64,000 nt of DNA from Chaetorhynchus papuensis (GCA_013396525.1 VWYX01001233.1:1-64000), one strand, 5' to 3'; shown: positions 38,925 through 53,637, counted from the stretch's first letter. Notes: a model not told the origin generated them from the letters alone. A program made the numbers and translations.

Positions 38925-38942
38925 ATAATAATAATAATAATA
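38925..38942. repeat. (TAA)n microsatellite
   Basis: About six ATA/TAA units in AT-rich intron sequence. Confidence 0.9.
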
Positions 38943-39379
38943 GACAATTCTCTAAAAAAATGACAGTAAATAAGGACTTTTTCTAAATGTTATTTTTTCA
39001 TTCCAATCTATATATTTCTATTATTCATTTTTTTATTTTTCTGGGTACCTTCACACCCTCTGTCAGCTGCCTTGCTCTGGTACTCTTGGCTTCTGCATAG
39101 AAAATAGATTGCAAGAAGAAATTCAAAATGAATAGTCTCTGTATATAAAAAAAGAAATGCGAAAGAATATAAAAATCATCCAACCTTCAACTTTTGATGG
39201 ATGACGATTCTAGTCAAAGTCATGCAGTTACATATGCTTTTGCATACTCTACACAAATCCTACTCCACAAAGATTGTAAATCAGAAAAAAATGTGAGTGA
39301 TTGATAAATGAAAGCCTCAAATTTCTATCAAATTTTTGGTTCAAATGAAAGGATCTGATTTTCCTAAATCGTACAGTTA

Positions 39380-39500
39380 CGGGCTGGTTTGGGTGGGGAG
39401 GGGCCTTAAGGAATATCTAGTTCCAACCCCTGCCATGGGGGCACTTCCACTAGACCAGGTTGTTCCAAGCTCCACCCAACCTGGTCTTGGACATTTTGGG
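39380..39500 (-). mobile_element. Short CR1 3' fragment followed by an A-run
   Basis: GGGCTGGTTTGGGTGGGGAG, then CCAACCCCTGCCATGGGGG and CCACTAGACCAGGTTGTTCC, are CR1 phrases. The fragment ends near 39500 and an A15 run follows at 39533. Confidence 0.85.
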
Positions 39501-40719
39501 GTAACTTTGGTGATAACAAAGCAGACTAGAGAAAAAAAAAAAAAAAATTAAGAGGATACAAATACATTAACTCTGGTTTGATCCAAGTGTTACTGATGTC
39601 ACTGATGATTTTACATTTTTTGTTTCGGGAACAATAGGAATGAAATTGAAAAGGCAATGGCACGTCTTTAATTTTCTTCCAAGCAGAGAAGTGTGACTAT
39701 GTTCAGTCCCAAGATCGCAGATGAAAACTGTTTTGTCAGAAAGTGTATAAAAAAAAAGATGAACTACAAAAGAGGAGAGGGAAAGGTAACAAAACAGAAA
39801 TGCAGATTATGCTGAGATGTAGCATGGTCCAGAAGTGACTGACTGTGTGCAAAGAGCACCAGAGCCACATGTTTGCTTTGCACGACCTGCTGCCCACAAA
39901 GAGCGTTAACTCACAAAGCAAACCACCACAGAACAAAGTTATTAAATAACCAAAACCCCCTAAAGAACCAGTAACAAAACTCCTGTGAAATCGTCTGACA
40001 CGAGGCAGGCAGGATGTTCTCCAGCGCCTTGTTTTCAGAGATTATCACAGAACAGGTTTCCCTGGGCAGCAGAGTTTTCAGCTCCCAGAAATAAACTCTA
40101 ACATTTGGCATTAATGAGACAAATGCCTACAGTTTTCAGTCAGTTAAATCTCATAACCATGGTGATAATGACCCGATTATAAGTGCACTGAGAACATACC
40201 TCCTAGCACTTAAGCAGGGCTGAATTCTTGTGATATCAGTGGGTAGCATTTCCCTGGGAAACAGTCTGCTTTTTTTTTTTTTTTTGTCCACGATAATTAA
40301 GCCTATAGAAGACTTTCCCAGTAAAAGGGAAATAACGTTTCTGCAGAGATTTTGCTCCTGGCGCGTCCTTTTAAGCGCACGTAGCTAATATTCCTAACGA
40401 AGTGCCCACGCAGAGGCGGTGTGTGCCTCGCATAAAGGACTGTCCTCTTCAGCAGCACTGTTTAAAAATGGATTTGGCTTCTAAGGATGAGGACTGAGCC
40501 AGCACAAAGGAGGATGGGGCCGTGCTGGTCACTGCAGAACAGGCAGCTGCGCTCGCATTCACATAAATCCCTTTAACGCTTCAAACATTCAAATAAGGAT
40601 TTAGAGCAAACTCCTCGCGTCTGCTTGAGGGAGGGAGGTCTGCTCTGAGGGGTTGTGCCCACGGAAGATGGGGCAAGAGTGTGGAATGGGGAGAAACCTG
40701 AAGGCTTCAGGATTCTCCT

Positions 40720-40805
40720 GAGTAACACGGTGGTGGTGCTGGGCTGTTGGCTGGGTCTGGTGACCTTCGAGGTCTTTTCCAACCCCGGTGGTTTCTGATC
40801 CCATG
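40720..40805 (+). mobile_element. Short CR1 3' tail, sense strand
   Basis: GGTGGTGGTGCTGGGCTGTT, then GGTCTGGTGACCTTCGAGGT and CTTTTCCAACCCCGGTGG, with TTCTGATCCCATGA at the end, are the last ~80 bp of CR1. It runs antisense to BRINP3. Confidence 0.75.
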
Positions 40806-43800
40806 ACCTCTCCTACCAACCTCACCCTCAGGGCTTGTCCTGCAGCCCGTGCTCCCACACCCCAAAATCCCAGCCCGTTCTGTAGTCAATGCTCATTTCA
40901 CCTTAAGAAGGAGTTGATCAAATAAATAGGCGCCAAATGTACTTTCTATTTGCATGTGGATCTCCTGCCAACTCTCTTCTTTCTCTTCCCCCAGGCTTGA
41001 CAGTTTTTCAGAAAAGCACCTTTATTCCAGCATTTCCCTTTGCCACACAATAGTTGCTGCTCTGCTGCCCTATTTTTGTCATTGAACATATTAAAAAACT
41101 CCCGCTAATGAGTGTGTAATTAAAATAAATCAGATTTTCTGAGTGTTCCAGGCTCTGATACTTCTCACGCTACGGGCTAGATGAACATTTCTGAAGGAGG
41201 TGCAGACAAACCAGAAGCATTCACAGTGTCAGGGGTTGGATTCATGTTTCCAATATGGTTTTTTTAATTGCCAGGAATCTAAAACAATACCTCAAAGGCA
41301 TGCAACATTTTCAACACATTTTCTAGCAGCATAGGGCTGGTGCTTTAATTTGAAGAGCCCACTAACTCAGGAGACCTGGAAACACTCCCATCATATTTTT
41401 TTGTCATCTGTAAAATGGAATAGGAACAGTAAGCTTGATCTTTCTGCAAAAGAGATAATTGCAAATTTTCCATCAACTTCTTTAGAAGGGAAATAGGGAC
41501 TTCTTTCAAGTTTTGGGCAAGGAGACGACTTTGAATTTTACTGAATGCAGCACTAAAGCTTCCCAAGAGATCAGTCTAATCCTTCCATTCGCACTCCTTT
41601 GTTTCTACACTCCCGGGAATTTACTGTGGACCAGATTGGTACATTAAAATAACAAGGAAATTGAAATGTATCCTCCTTACATGAAGCATTAAATACCTCG
41701 GAAATCAGAATATTTCAGGACCTGGCAATGGACTCACGCTATTTGAATTCTGCTCCATTACATCTGTTAAAAATACTGTGATTTTTTTTTTAAGGCTGTT
41801 CAGGTTGGTCTGCTATGGAACAATCACCTCTCCACCCAAGTCTGCTCCCCGCTATCTCAGGGAGCAATACATTGTCTGTGAATTCCAGGAGAATCCACAA
41901 GAATATTGGAACAAGTCTGGTGGCGCTGGCAGCTGTGGCATCGCGGCCACAGTTTTCCCTTTTCAAGGACATTTTAAATCCGCTGCCTGTCAGATGCCAC
42001 ATTCCTGTGCAACCTTCTGGATTGCAACGGGGAGGTTCGTAGGAAATGAGGCTGCTGGAAAACCGGGCAGGGCAGCAGTGCCAGAGCCTTTATTTCCTGC
42101 ATTTTCAGAAATCAAAGGTGCATCAGCCTCGTACAGAGAATGAGGACAGGCATTATCTCCAAAAGAACAGGTTATCTCTTTTAATTAATCTTGAAGAAGA
42201 GATGACAGCGAAGTTCTCTTGCAGAGAGGTAATAGAGTTAGCAAAAATGTAATAAAAAAAGGAGGATTTTGTTTCAGTCTCCATTTAGCTACTTCTGCTG
42301 GACCATATCTTACTTAAATTAACACTAATATTATTTTTTCTCAGCTTTTATTGCCTAAAGAGACAGCTGAGCAACAAACAGTAAATGAAATCTATATATT
42401 TGGTGCAAAAGATAAAATTAGAAACAGAAGCAACAGCGCAGATACAAATTAAAATAATATTTCACGTTCATAAAAATCTCAAGATATCTGCAGAAAGCAA
42501 AAGCAAAGATGCCTACTTAAGAAAAACCCAATTCTCAACTTTCCATCCTTTTCCAAATATAATTCCATTACTATGTAAAGGCTCCAAAGAAATTTGGGGG
42601 CTCATACTGTACATGTTAAGTGTCTTCTTACATTTAACTCAACTGCAGAATTCCATGCAAGGACTTCCCAAGAGTGAGGGAGAGAACAGGAGAGGGAATA
42701 GGATTTGTGTCTTCTAGGACCAGTTCCAATAGGCAGTGCTGAGGCTCCTGGGATTTTTCACTGTGTCCCCATCAGTTTCAGGAAGACAGTATAATTTGCC
42801 TATTTATAAGACTCCCAGATATTATTAGTCATAATAATACTGCAGTTGAATGGAAAATATATATATTTTTTTTTTCTTATGTTGGGAAAGTATGAGTAAA
42901 AAATATAGTCCTTCCTGAATCAGGATGAAAAGTTAAAATGTTCCTTTTCTTTTTGAAGTGTCAAGAAAAAGATCCCTTTGTAAATACAAGAATTATCTTT
43001 GGATAATTTGGGAGCATTTTACCTTTTATGTGGTCAGTTTTTAAAATTATGTATATATTATTTTTAAGAGAAATGAAAATATTTTTAAAAACCCCCAAAC
43101 TTGTGCCAAAGAAAAAATGTGACAAGTTAACATTAGGTCCTAAAAATAACATGAAAGGCATTTGAAGCCTTGAAGCTTAAAAATCAAAATGACGGGGGCA
43201 GGTTAATTAAGAACTCAATTTTCCGTAGAGATTTCACCTTTGATAATACATTTCCGTGCAACTCTAAAACTCAGTTGCAACGTTCTTTTCAGCGATATCT
43301 CTAACAATTGACCAATTTAAGCTGCTTCCAGGTCTCACATTTCCTGCCCAGAAACCCCTGAATTATTTGTGCTGCCCAGCTCGGATCACCCGGCACCTCA
43401 CTCGCGGTCGCGTCCGCAGCAGGACATTCTTCATGTCCGTTTTATTTGGCCATCAAACTCCCCCTCCTGGGGCTGCCATCCCAAGCTCTCACAAGGAATC
43501 ACATTACTGTCCATAATGTGGGCGTCTGCCTGGCTCACGGAGATGTGTGCAGGGATTTATTTTTAGGTTATATCCTCATTACTTCCCACCCGTTTATTCC
43601 CTCTGGTAAATGATTGTAACACATTTGCCCTTTCTGTCTCTTTGTCACGGCCAATTCTCAGTCTGCAGTTTTGCCAAGCTCTTACTTTTATGCAACTGGT
43701 TTTTAGTGTGTTTTCCTGCACCTTTGCAGACCTACCTACAGACTAGGCAGTTACAACTGATCTGTAATTTCTTCATTCAATCCCTACCAGCTCTTCAAGC

Positions 43801-46800
43801 TTTGCTAAATTTGTTTTAGAGAGGAAAAGCAACTTAAGACTGAAGCCTTAAACTTCATTTCGTATGGCTGCTTCCTTCATATGGAAAGTTCTGGCTGAGA
43901 ACCCGGTGATTCTCAACACTCTTATTTCATGAACAAAACAAGAAGAGATATTTTAATGTACAGGAGACTGCCCTTAGAATTAGGCTATGAGAGCAGCATT
44001 ACCCAGGCAGGCTGCTGAGCCCAGCTGGAAAGTCCTTCACATCATCCAGATTTGTGGGAGCAGAAAGACCAATGGAATATCAAGACCTGTTCATTAAAAC
44101 ATACACTAAGGTGTCCTACTGTGGGTAGGAAAAAAATATTTAGAATGTAGAATATAAGAACTTGTCCAAGGTGTTTTATTAATTTCTTTCTGGCCCTGAC
44201 GTAGATGAGACAATGGCAAGGGCAAAGAATGATGCATCATAAGGGCAAGTGCATTTCTTCCATCAAAAAACAGAAAAAGAGAGAGACAGAGTTCCTAGGA
44301 GCTTAAGAATCTAGGGAAGGAGAGAAGTTCAGAAGAAAAAAGAGGAAACCTTTGACAAGAAAGCAGCGCTCATTAGCAGAACTGTGGAGTCCTGTGGAAC
44401 TGAAAGGACTTTGTTCTGCCCAGAATTGAAAGAAACTCTGGACCACCTGCAGGTTTTGCTTTGTTTCTGTACAGGTGACCATGTGAGGTAGGACATTCCT
44501 AGAGATCTTCCTGTCCAGCTCCTTTCATGGTATAGTAGGTGAAAAACCTTTTGACAAGAGTTGTTTTCTCAACTAAAGTTCTTACACATGTAAATATCTG
44601 GATTAAATTCATATATGTGCCACTGTATCTTTTCTTTATGCCCTTTTACCTGTCAGAATGTTTATCTCATATGTATTCACAATTATTTCTAAGCCTGGGT
44701 AGAGCTCTCAGGTCACACACACACTGCAGACTTGCCAGTTTGGGATATTTTCATCAAGGAAGGACAGATCCTCCCCAGTGTAAACCAATACCAAAGTAAG
44801 AAAAGCAGACCAACACGTTTTATTTTATGCCTGAAGGAATGTGAGCTATTTATTTCTGAGAACAGCTCAGTATTCTTGTGAATGTTGTGTTTCAAACAGA
44901 GAATTGGAGTAAGAATAAACTCTGCTTAAATCATGACAGGAAAAATATTTTAATGGTCCTCTTCAAACCATTTTCTCTGTTATTGTCAAGGTTTTATCAT
45001 CTCCTAATTTTACATACGAAGGATTTCATGAAAAGCTGAAAAAAAAAACATGGAATGATTTTTCGTTTGCCAGACTCTAGATACACTCGAAGAAGATAAA
45101 ATTAAATTTCCTTGTAAATTTACATATTATTTGGGAGCCTCCCATATCCCCCATTTGGCTTCATTTTTACAAACATTGGAAAATTATGAACTATTATAGC
45201 CGTGACACAAAAGGGCCTTTTTATTATTTCTTTTCATGTTACTTTTTTAATAAAATTCAAAGGAAGAATACCCAAAGCCCATGAAATGTATTCACTGTTC
45301 CCTGGGAATGAAAAGTGTTAAATTGGATCATCCAGAGGGAGATAATGAGGAATAGTTTGATGAATTGGGAAGATGGTAGCTGAGGCTGACTTGTGGAAGC
45401 CCTGATTCTTGATGTGAATGTGAAGAGGGCTTCCTTGATGTCAGTGGTGTTTTTTGGCTGAATCTCACCACACAAAATTAGAACCGCTCTTTATTTCGCT
45501 CACTGGGTCCTGCTCTAAAGCCTGTAGAGCAGCGATGAAACTTCCAGCCTTCCAGGCATTAAAGATCTGAAAACAGTAATCACTCTGGAGTGCAGAAAGT
45601 CTCCTGGATGAATGATGAAACCTTTCTTAAACCCAGCTCATGCTTCAGCATTATATGCATTAGCTGGCAAGAGATTAAATTATAGTTTTGCTGTCAGACA
45701 TGCAAATTCTGCTGAAGCACCGTGAGAAGGTCTGCAAGGTAAAAGTAACAGTGAAGTGCAGAAGACAGCAATGATGTAACTCTCAGTGCCAGTTGGGTGT
45801 GAAGGATTCCCACGCAAGGGATAATTTTTCTCACTAAATGAGTGGATTTATTCATTTATTCGAAGGGGCTGATTGCAGATTGAACCACAAGCCGTAACAA
45901 CAAAACATGCAAAAATGTGTTATAGGCAAAAATTCTCTAGGAAAAATAACACGAACAGGGAAAACTTCCCACAGCCTTTTATTGTTCTTTAAGCTGCCTT
46001 CTTCTGAGGCAGAGTCTCCATTTGTCTGAGATATTCTTCCTAATCTGACCTCCGTGCTCATACAAGCTGTTGATACGTGCTATCTCCTGTTTCTGAGAGC
46101 TCGGAGGCAGGGAAATGTTCTGTGAATTTTATAGCCCTTACTTGACATTCTCTGCCCTGCTGACAGGCAGTAGCTGCCAATTAGAGGGCGGAGGACGGGC
46201 AGGGTGCTGAAGTTCCCCAGCCCATGCACAAGCCAGCCAGAATAAAGATCAAACTGAAACCTGTACGAATCTGAGGGCCTCCAGATTCCTGCTGGAATGC
46301 TCTGTCTAACTGCACTCTTCAATATGTTCACCCTGGAGCTCTCAGTACTAAAACCCTTCTCCATCTTCTGGGTTTATTTCCTTTAGTTTCATTTTTTTAG
46401 GGAGGGGAAAGAAAAAAAAAAGAGAATGGAGCATTTGAGAAACTGTAGTGTGAATTGTTTATAGGTTTTTGACAACTGTGGTGGCAAGTGTTGTGTGAGT
46501 GCTGTTAAGGTTTCTCGTTTACATATGTATATTTATAGCCTGCTCAGGGTTTGGCAGTCTTCATCTCCCTGTTTGCTTTTTGCTCTTCTCTCTTGACTAA
46601 ACTCATAACTAATAGAAGAGCCCTTCAATTTGTTTTGCTCTCTCATGTCGTGTGTTCTCTCATCTTCTGTTGTTGTTTTGTGGTGTTTCGGGTTGTTGGT
46701 GTGTTTTTTTGGTTTTTTTTATTAAGTGAAAGAATAGTTATCCAAAACATTTCCAAAATGCTTATCCAGGCATCTCTATTATGTGCTATTTTATTGGTTT

Positions 46801-47054
46801 CGAAAGCATCTCACGCTGCGCTGCCAACGAACTGGAGACGTTGTAACTCCTCGCACTCATTACCCCTCTGCACACCCTGCTGCAAAGATAACGAGAGTGT
46901 GGCTGCTGTCAGGGGCTGCTAAGACACATCCAGGCACTTCTGGGAGTGCCTGGTGCTGCAGCTGCTGCGGTGGATCGTGGCAGTGATGCTGCTGAGCGAG
47001 CTCTGACAGTGATTAGTGGAATGCTGCTGCTTCCACTTCCTGCTCTGGGCTTGG

Positions 47055-47435
47055 AATCACAGCATCCCAGGCTGGTTTGTGTGTGAAGGGATCTTAAAGC
47101 CCATCCAGTGCCACCCCTGCCGTGGGCAGGGACACCTTCCACTGTCCCAGGTTGCTCCAAGCCCTGTCCAGCCTGGCCTTGGGCACTTCCAGGGATCCAG
47201 GGGCAGCCACAGCTTCTCTGGGCACCCTGTGCCAGGGCCCCCCGACCCTCACAGGGAACAATTTCTTCCCAATATCCCATCTAACTCTGCCCTCCTTCAG
47301 CTCAAAGCCATTTCCCCTTCTCCCATCACTACTTGTCCTTCTCAAAAGCTCCTCTCCAGCCTTCTTGAAAGCCCCCTTTAGATACTTTAGGATTTCCCCT
47401 CCCTTTTCTCTCACTCTCTGAAATATTGAGGGCCA
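47055..47435 (-). mobile_element. CR1 LINE 3' fragment
   Basis: GAATCACAGCATCCCAGGCT, GCCATCCAGTGCCACCCC-type wording, GGGATCCAGGGGCAGCCACA, GCACCCTGTGCCAGGGC and CAGGGAACAATTTCTTCCC place it in the same subfamily as the 45-290 copy. The minus frame still shows CR1 ORF2 remnants (RRGNGFELKEGRVRWDIGKK). It is opposite in orientation to the + copy at 56340-56632, on the other side of a BRINP3 exon. Confidence 0.9.
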
Positions 47436-49772
47436 GATTCTCATGGGAATTGGGCTGTTTTACACCTGCTCAAGAGCTGACCTCTATGTTACCTTTGGAG
47501 ATTCAGCCCTGGAGATTCAGTTTAATTAAAACTCAACTGTCCGATGAATTAAGGGGTTTTTTAATATCATCCCCTTAAATTCCTCCATAAGATATGGAAA
47601 TAGATCCCTAACCTTTCACTTGGTGTATTCTTAAAATCAGTGAAGAGTCCACACACAGCAGTCACGTGATACCTTGCTATAGGTATGGTCAATTTGATCC
47701 AAAGATCTCCAACAGTTTCCACATTAAAAAAGTATCAAACCTCAGGTACTTCATTTTTATAGTGACACAAACACAAATCCCGTGCTGTGCAGTAGAAGAT
47801 GGTACAGAGACTTCTTAGCTACCTTTGGGTGATGCCCAAAGTCTAATTGCAGGTCCCAGTCCTTCTGGCAAGATAAAATAATGATCCAAATTTAAATTTA
47901 AAATTCACACATTGCCTTATTAATAGCAAGCTGGGTTTGTGAAGCTCTTAATATTGAGCGAGATTTCTGAAGACACCTGCAGAAGTGTTCAATTCTCACA
48001 GAAATTTTGGGGGAGAAGAACACTCGAGATCACAATTCCTATGTATTTCCTAACTTTTAACTCCCCTTGGAGAAATGTCAAGCTTTGGTTTTGCATGAAG
48101 GCAGCCTGATCTCCCAAGGTAGCGGAGAACTTGGCATTTCATGATGGTCCTGAGCAATACCTGTCCTTGAAAATCTGTCCTGTGGCTTTTCCTTTACGTG
48201 TTTAAGTCATGGCACCAAACCTACACCACGGGGAAACCCCAAATTTTTCACAAGGATCAATGACTTCTGGCTCTTAATTCTGTAATTGTTACAATTAAAT
48301 TTACGTTTATATTTCATTTCTTCAATGAAATCTATATAAACCTTCTATCACGGGACTTTCCAAAACAACGTTTCTAACTGTGATTTTACACTTTAAAGCT
48401 GTTGCTGGGCAAATTTTTTTTCCCCAGTCTTTGGTCCTTTGCGAGGTTTCTCAGCTGTGCAGTGTTAAATTCTACCCACAAACTGAATGGATAAAGTGAG
48501 GGCAAGAAGGGTTCGAGATCTGGATTTCGAAAGCTTCCCCAAAACTGGCTGTTTATACAAAACTGTGCAAACTGCTGAGATTTAGAATTTGCCAGGAATC
48601 TGACAAAAGCTCAGGGCTTTATGGTATTTCAGCATTTCTGCTTTTGATTATGGCAATTACTTGAATTCACAGAAAAACACATTCAAAAAGGAGGTATGAA
48701 AGAAAAAAACAAACTGAACCAAGCAAGCGTTTTCAGACAAAACAAAGAAAACACAAAAAAAAAAGGTCTGTATTTCAGTCTGAGTCTTGAGTGAGAAACT
48801 AATTTCATTGCACTTAAGTTTCCTCTCCAGCCCACCATGAGTCATTCACGGGTTAATTATAGATAATCAGATATAGTTACCATCACAATAGAGCCCTGTT
48901 CTTTGTAATCTAAACTTCTCAGATAAAACAAAATGCTTAAATCTCTCATAGCAAAGGAAAAAAAAAAGTGGTTTGGGGAAAGTAAAAAGCAAATTGCACA
49001 ATAAAATTTAATTGGAATTACAGGGCACATTCTCAGGGATGTTTATTCTTTCTCACTCAGATGGAATAAATGGGCTGTAAATAGCTGTAAATAGCTGGTG
49101 GAAAATTCAATTTATGCATCTGCTCTTCTGTTGCCTCCTGTTCCTCTATTGCACTGTGGCTGTCCCAGAACTGTTTGGACTCTGCAATAACACCTCTGCT
49201 GTATTCACCTGGCCCAGCTCCCACAAAAGGAGGTGTATTCTGGGATGGAAGGCGATTTCCTCCAAGAGACAAATGTGGAGCAGCCTCACTTCATTAATGG
49301 CAGTGCTGTAACCAACATAACTGTGTTTAAAATTTTGCAGAACGCCGTGAGACCGTTCAGCAATATTTAATTTACCGTGCAGCCAAGGTGGGTTTTATGT
49401 GTTCTGCGCCATTGTTTGGACTTCCTGCAGAAGTTTGTTAGGGACAGAGCTGGAATTACAGCTTGGGGCGAACTGGGGTCGTGAGAGGAGCACGATATCA
49501 CTGTGGTGAGGGCTCAGAGCATTGCTCATCAACGGGGAAAATCTGCTGCCTTTATCTGTGTTCTGCTCCCACTGATGCCTTGAAGTGGGCTGTGGGCATC
49601 ACCACAGCCAGGCAGGGTTTTATTAGACCTAATGGGTTGTCAATAAGGAGAACCCGTGGCCATCCGTGCAGCTGAAGAGAGATTTTCCCGGGAAAACGCC
49701 TCCAAAAATGAGCGTGCCAAGGAAGCAATGCCGGGCGTGTCATATTTCAAACACACAACAGGCTGCATGTTC

Positions 49773-49791
49773 ATGCAAATGTGATGCAAAT
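49773..49791 (+). promoter_or_regulatory. Paired octamer (POU/Oct) motifs, possible enhancer element
   Basis: Two exact ATGCAAAT octamers at 49773-49780 and 49784-49791, start to start 11 bp, about one helical turn. ATGCAAAT is the known binding site of POU/Oct factors. The surrounding 49300-50110 looks less AT-rich than its neighbours and free of repeats. Function is inference only. Confidence 0.3.
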
Positions 49792-52592
49792 GAGATGCAG
49801 CCCTCAGGCACCTGGTGAGCTTCCAGTGAGGCCCTGGAGGCTCCAAACTGTTGATTTAGCACATGAGCCTCGGCACTTGCTCTGAAGTGCACGTCTTAAA
49901 ATCATATTGGAAGAATGCAGGTATCAGGGACTTTGAAATAAATTAAATATTGATACAAGCTGCGGGCTCTTCCCATGGACATTTTGATTTCCAGTCAGAA
50001 TGTGTTGCCATGGGATGATGTTGCCTCTTTTATTGTGGAATAAACAGTGTATTGTCTGCATGATTAATGCAAAGCCCCCATCAGCAGCAGCCTCAATGCT
50101 ACTTTTAAGGATAATTATGTCTCAGGTAATAGGAGAAACAAAAAATGACAAGAAAGAAAGGACACAGAATTAATGCAGTCATTTGTTTCGAAGATTCATC
50201 ATATGTTTATAAAAGTTATTCTTTTTTTTTAGGAGAAAATCTGCAATTTTTTTTTCATGGAAATAGAGAAAAAAGGTGTGAGAGTGATGTAGTCTAACCT
50301 GTAAAAGGGATGCTTATACTGATTTGGGGGAAAAAAAGGAACACATACTGGCTTTGTTTGTAGGTGGTTGTGTGATTTTGAAGGAAAGAAATTGTATTTG
50401 TAATTTCTCTTCTCAAATAGTATTTTAGAGGCATCCCAGCCTTCGAGACAGCCATCTCTGAACACTTCAATCAGAAAACATGCTGGTGTGCAAGCAGTTG
50501 TGCTACTTTTTTTCTAACTCCTGCTGCAGTTTCAGATTGCCCACCATCACAGGAAATGTGATGAACAACGAGTCAAGTAGCAAAGCAAATTATTCCTGTT
50601 CATTTCGAAGTCCCAGACTCCGGGAACTGGAGTGGCAGATTTCATTCGTGCACTGGAGAGCTCTGATTTAACTGCAAAGGTCAGGGCTTCTGATCTGTAT
50701 TTTGAGTCTTTTCTGTTCCATATAATATTTTTGGTTTGGTTGGTTTATTCAGATGCACATTCCCAACAGGGTAGTTGGGTTCTTCCCAGTAAGAGCATGA
50801 GCTATATGAGACATTTTTGAAACTCTCAGCTCTCTCTTCCTAAAATATAAACAGCTCTGTTAATATGGTGGAGTCTAGAATACTGCATATGAAAAAGCCA
50901 TCCAAAATTAATAAACAGTGGTAGTATCAAACACTAACTAGGTCCTGAACATGATTTTTTTGTTGTTGTTGCTAACTAGTCAGAAATCAAAAAATGATTG
51001 CATATCACTGGGAAAACTTCTAACATTACTTTAGAATTTTAGGGATTTCCCAACCTGTTGCAACACCTTTATCTCGGATTTCTTTGATGCTGGTCAAAAG
51101 GGAGTTCTGCCAAGCTCAGAGACCTTTTCTTGGGATCCTTTGGCAAATTCCTTGTGCAGAGGAAGGCTTTGAGCAGAGCTGCGGTGAGCAAGCCAGACAC
51201 GGGAGGTGCTGGAGTTGGAAATGATTTACAACTTTTAAAATTTTTATCTAACTTTGGTTGGGGGGTTGTTCATCTTTGCCCAGGGGAAAGGAATTAAAGT
51301 TTCTTTTCAAAAGACTCTGTTTCCTGTGCAAGGTCTGCTGAGCTTAGCATCTACAGACTGGGAGTAGCACAGAAGATGCAAGAATTGTATAATTTGGGAC
51401 CAGTGAACACTGAGCAAATGAATTTCTCTGGGTTTTTTCTGTATAAGTATGTGAAAAATCTAGTAAAGAACCACGTGTGATGGAATGATTTTCTCTGCAC
51501 AACCCAAGCAATGCATGGATGAAACTATTTCTGTTGCACATCCTGGCCAGATCAACATCCTGTCCAGAATAAAGTCAGGCCTTAATTCTCTAACACTAAA
51601 TGTTGGAGAGTTTTGGGTGTTTTTTACCACAGTTTTGGTGACACTGGGACTTAAAAAGCTGCTCAGGAGTCTGTGGTGTAACAAGCACTGGGGTCACTCC
51701 TCCCTACAGCCCCACAGGAGGGGAGGGTCTGATGGTCACCCTGGTCCCCAGGTCCTTCAGGGTGTCACTTCTCCCAAATCAACCCTCAAGCTGGGACACG
51801 GAGACCTGGTTCAGCAGCTGTATGAAAAGTAATCTCAGATGTCAGTCTATATGTTTTAATGAATAACCTTCAAATGTGCTACTTACACCCTGGATCTAAA
51901 ACTTTACTTGATGGTTTTCCAATTTAGAAACAGCAGTCTTTCAAAAACCTGTGGGTATAGAACTAAAAAAAAAAAGCCTTCCTTGGCTGTTTCTGTGCTC
52001 CTGCTTTTCAACAGAAACAGGTTTTTTGTTCAATTAAGTGTTCTGACAGTAGAAATTTGTCATGCAAATATTCTTGGCCTCTCAATGAAAGCGGTGGAAG
52101 AAGCCAGGGTTTCATTTGTCAGCACTGGTGCATCTGATGTGAGAACCATTTCCTGGAGGCTCCTGCCGCCAATTAACCAAATCTAATTTGCTGGTGGACT
52201 AACACTTGGTTTGCATCCACCTCAGCAGGGGGCTGGAGAGAAATCTTTCATTTGTAGTGTTTGTAGAAATCTTTGGACATGCAGAAGGTTCATTCTGTAA
52301 ACTGTGGGTGGGCAGGGTTGAGTTTTGCCTTGTAACACAAATTTTTTTAAAAAATATCTCAGCGACTAGAAAGGGCAAATTTCTTTCAGGCAGTGTTTGG
52401 TCCCTGCATTTCTATGTTCTGTTGCTTGAGTTACCACCAGTTGCAGTCATCAATTATCTTCACACAGAATGATTTTTTGCATGTGGAAGGAGCCTGGTTT
52501 TTAAGGTTGCTGTACACCTGCGTGATAAACAATCAGGTGGTGAAGGCAAGTCAGATCAGAGGGATGGGTGACTCCATGGTCTGCAGCAAGAA

Positions 52593-52960
52593 TCGTGGAA
52601 TGGATTGAGCCATCGAGGTTGAAAGGACCTCCAAGAACACCGACCTTCAAACCACTCTGTCAGCTAGCCCACATCTCATCCACTCACTTCTTGAACAGCT
52701 CCAAAGATGGGGACTCCGCCACTGCCCTGGAGAGCCCCTTCCAATGCCTCACCACTCTTTAGGTGGAGAAGTTTTCCTAAGTTTTCCTAAAATTTTCCTA
52801 AAATTCCTCATGAACCTACTCTGGAACAACCTGAGGCCATTTCCCCTCATCTATCACTGGCTGCCTGGGAGAAGAATCCAATCCCACCTGGCCAGAACCT
52901 CCCAATCCAGTCCTTCCTCCAAGACCAGGTGATGAGATGGGCAGCCTCAACCAAACCCTG
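52593..52960 (-). mobile_element. CR1 LINE 3' fragment with internal short repeat
   Basis: ATCGTGGAATGGATTGAGCC, then CGAGGTTGAAAGGACCTCCA, CTTCTTGAACAGCTCCAAAG and GCCATTTCCCCTCATC follow CR1 order. Near 52768-52808 the phrase TTTTCCTAA is repeated three times, a local slippage expansion. The right edge is approximate. Confidence 0.8.
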
Positions 52961-53637
52961 GGTTTGTTCTGCTGCACTCTCAGCCGTGCTGCCTGAAGAG
53001 CCAAACGCCAGCTGGCACCAGCAGGTGACCAGCCCTGAGCTGGGCTGAGCTGCCATGCCACCATTCCAGCATGGATGGGACTGTGGGGATATCCTCCATA
53101 GACCAACAGCCAAACTGAATTCATGCTGTGGAGCCACAAGTTCTGGTTGGGTCCTTCTCCCAGTAAAGGCACTTCCAAGGACATAAATTTGTATTTACTT
53201 GAGTAACAGCTAAGACAGGGGGGAATTGCATCTGGTTTCAGGTGTCTTTAGTGAAGATCTTGGTTACCAGTGGAAAGATCCAATGAGCAGAAAGGATCCT
53301 AAATCATATCTTGCATTAAGAACTTCATAATTACTGCACATTCAGCTGCAAGTTACAATTTTATTTGCCCTTCAGTGCTGGAAATGAACTGGGAGAGGAT
53401 ATTTCAAATGAGTAACACAAGACTGGAGATCTCCTTGGGAGGACAGCTGTTGCTCTGTGTCCTACCTGGGGCACTGATCTTGGCCAAGCATCCTCCAGTG
53501 CTAGGAGTGACCTGCAGCAGTCAGCACAGAGGGTGCTTTGACTGACAAACTGTGCTCAAACTAGTTCCTAACAGAAAATAATACATCTCCATCAAACTGC
53601 AGAGGCAAGAGCTACAAACTCTTCCAAAAGCCATTAA

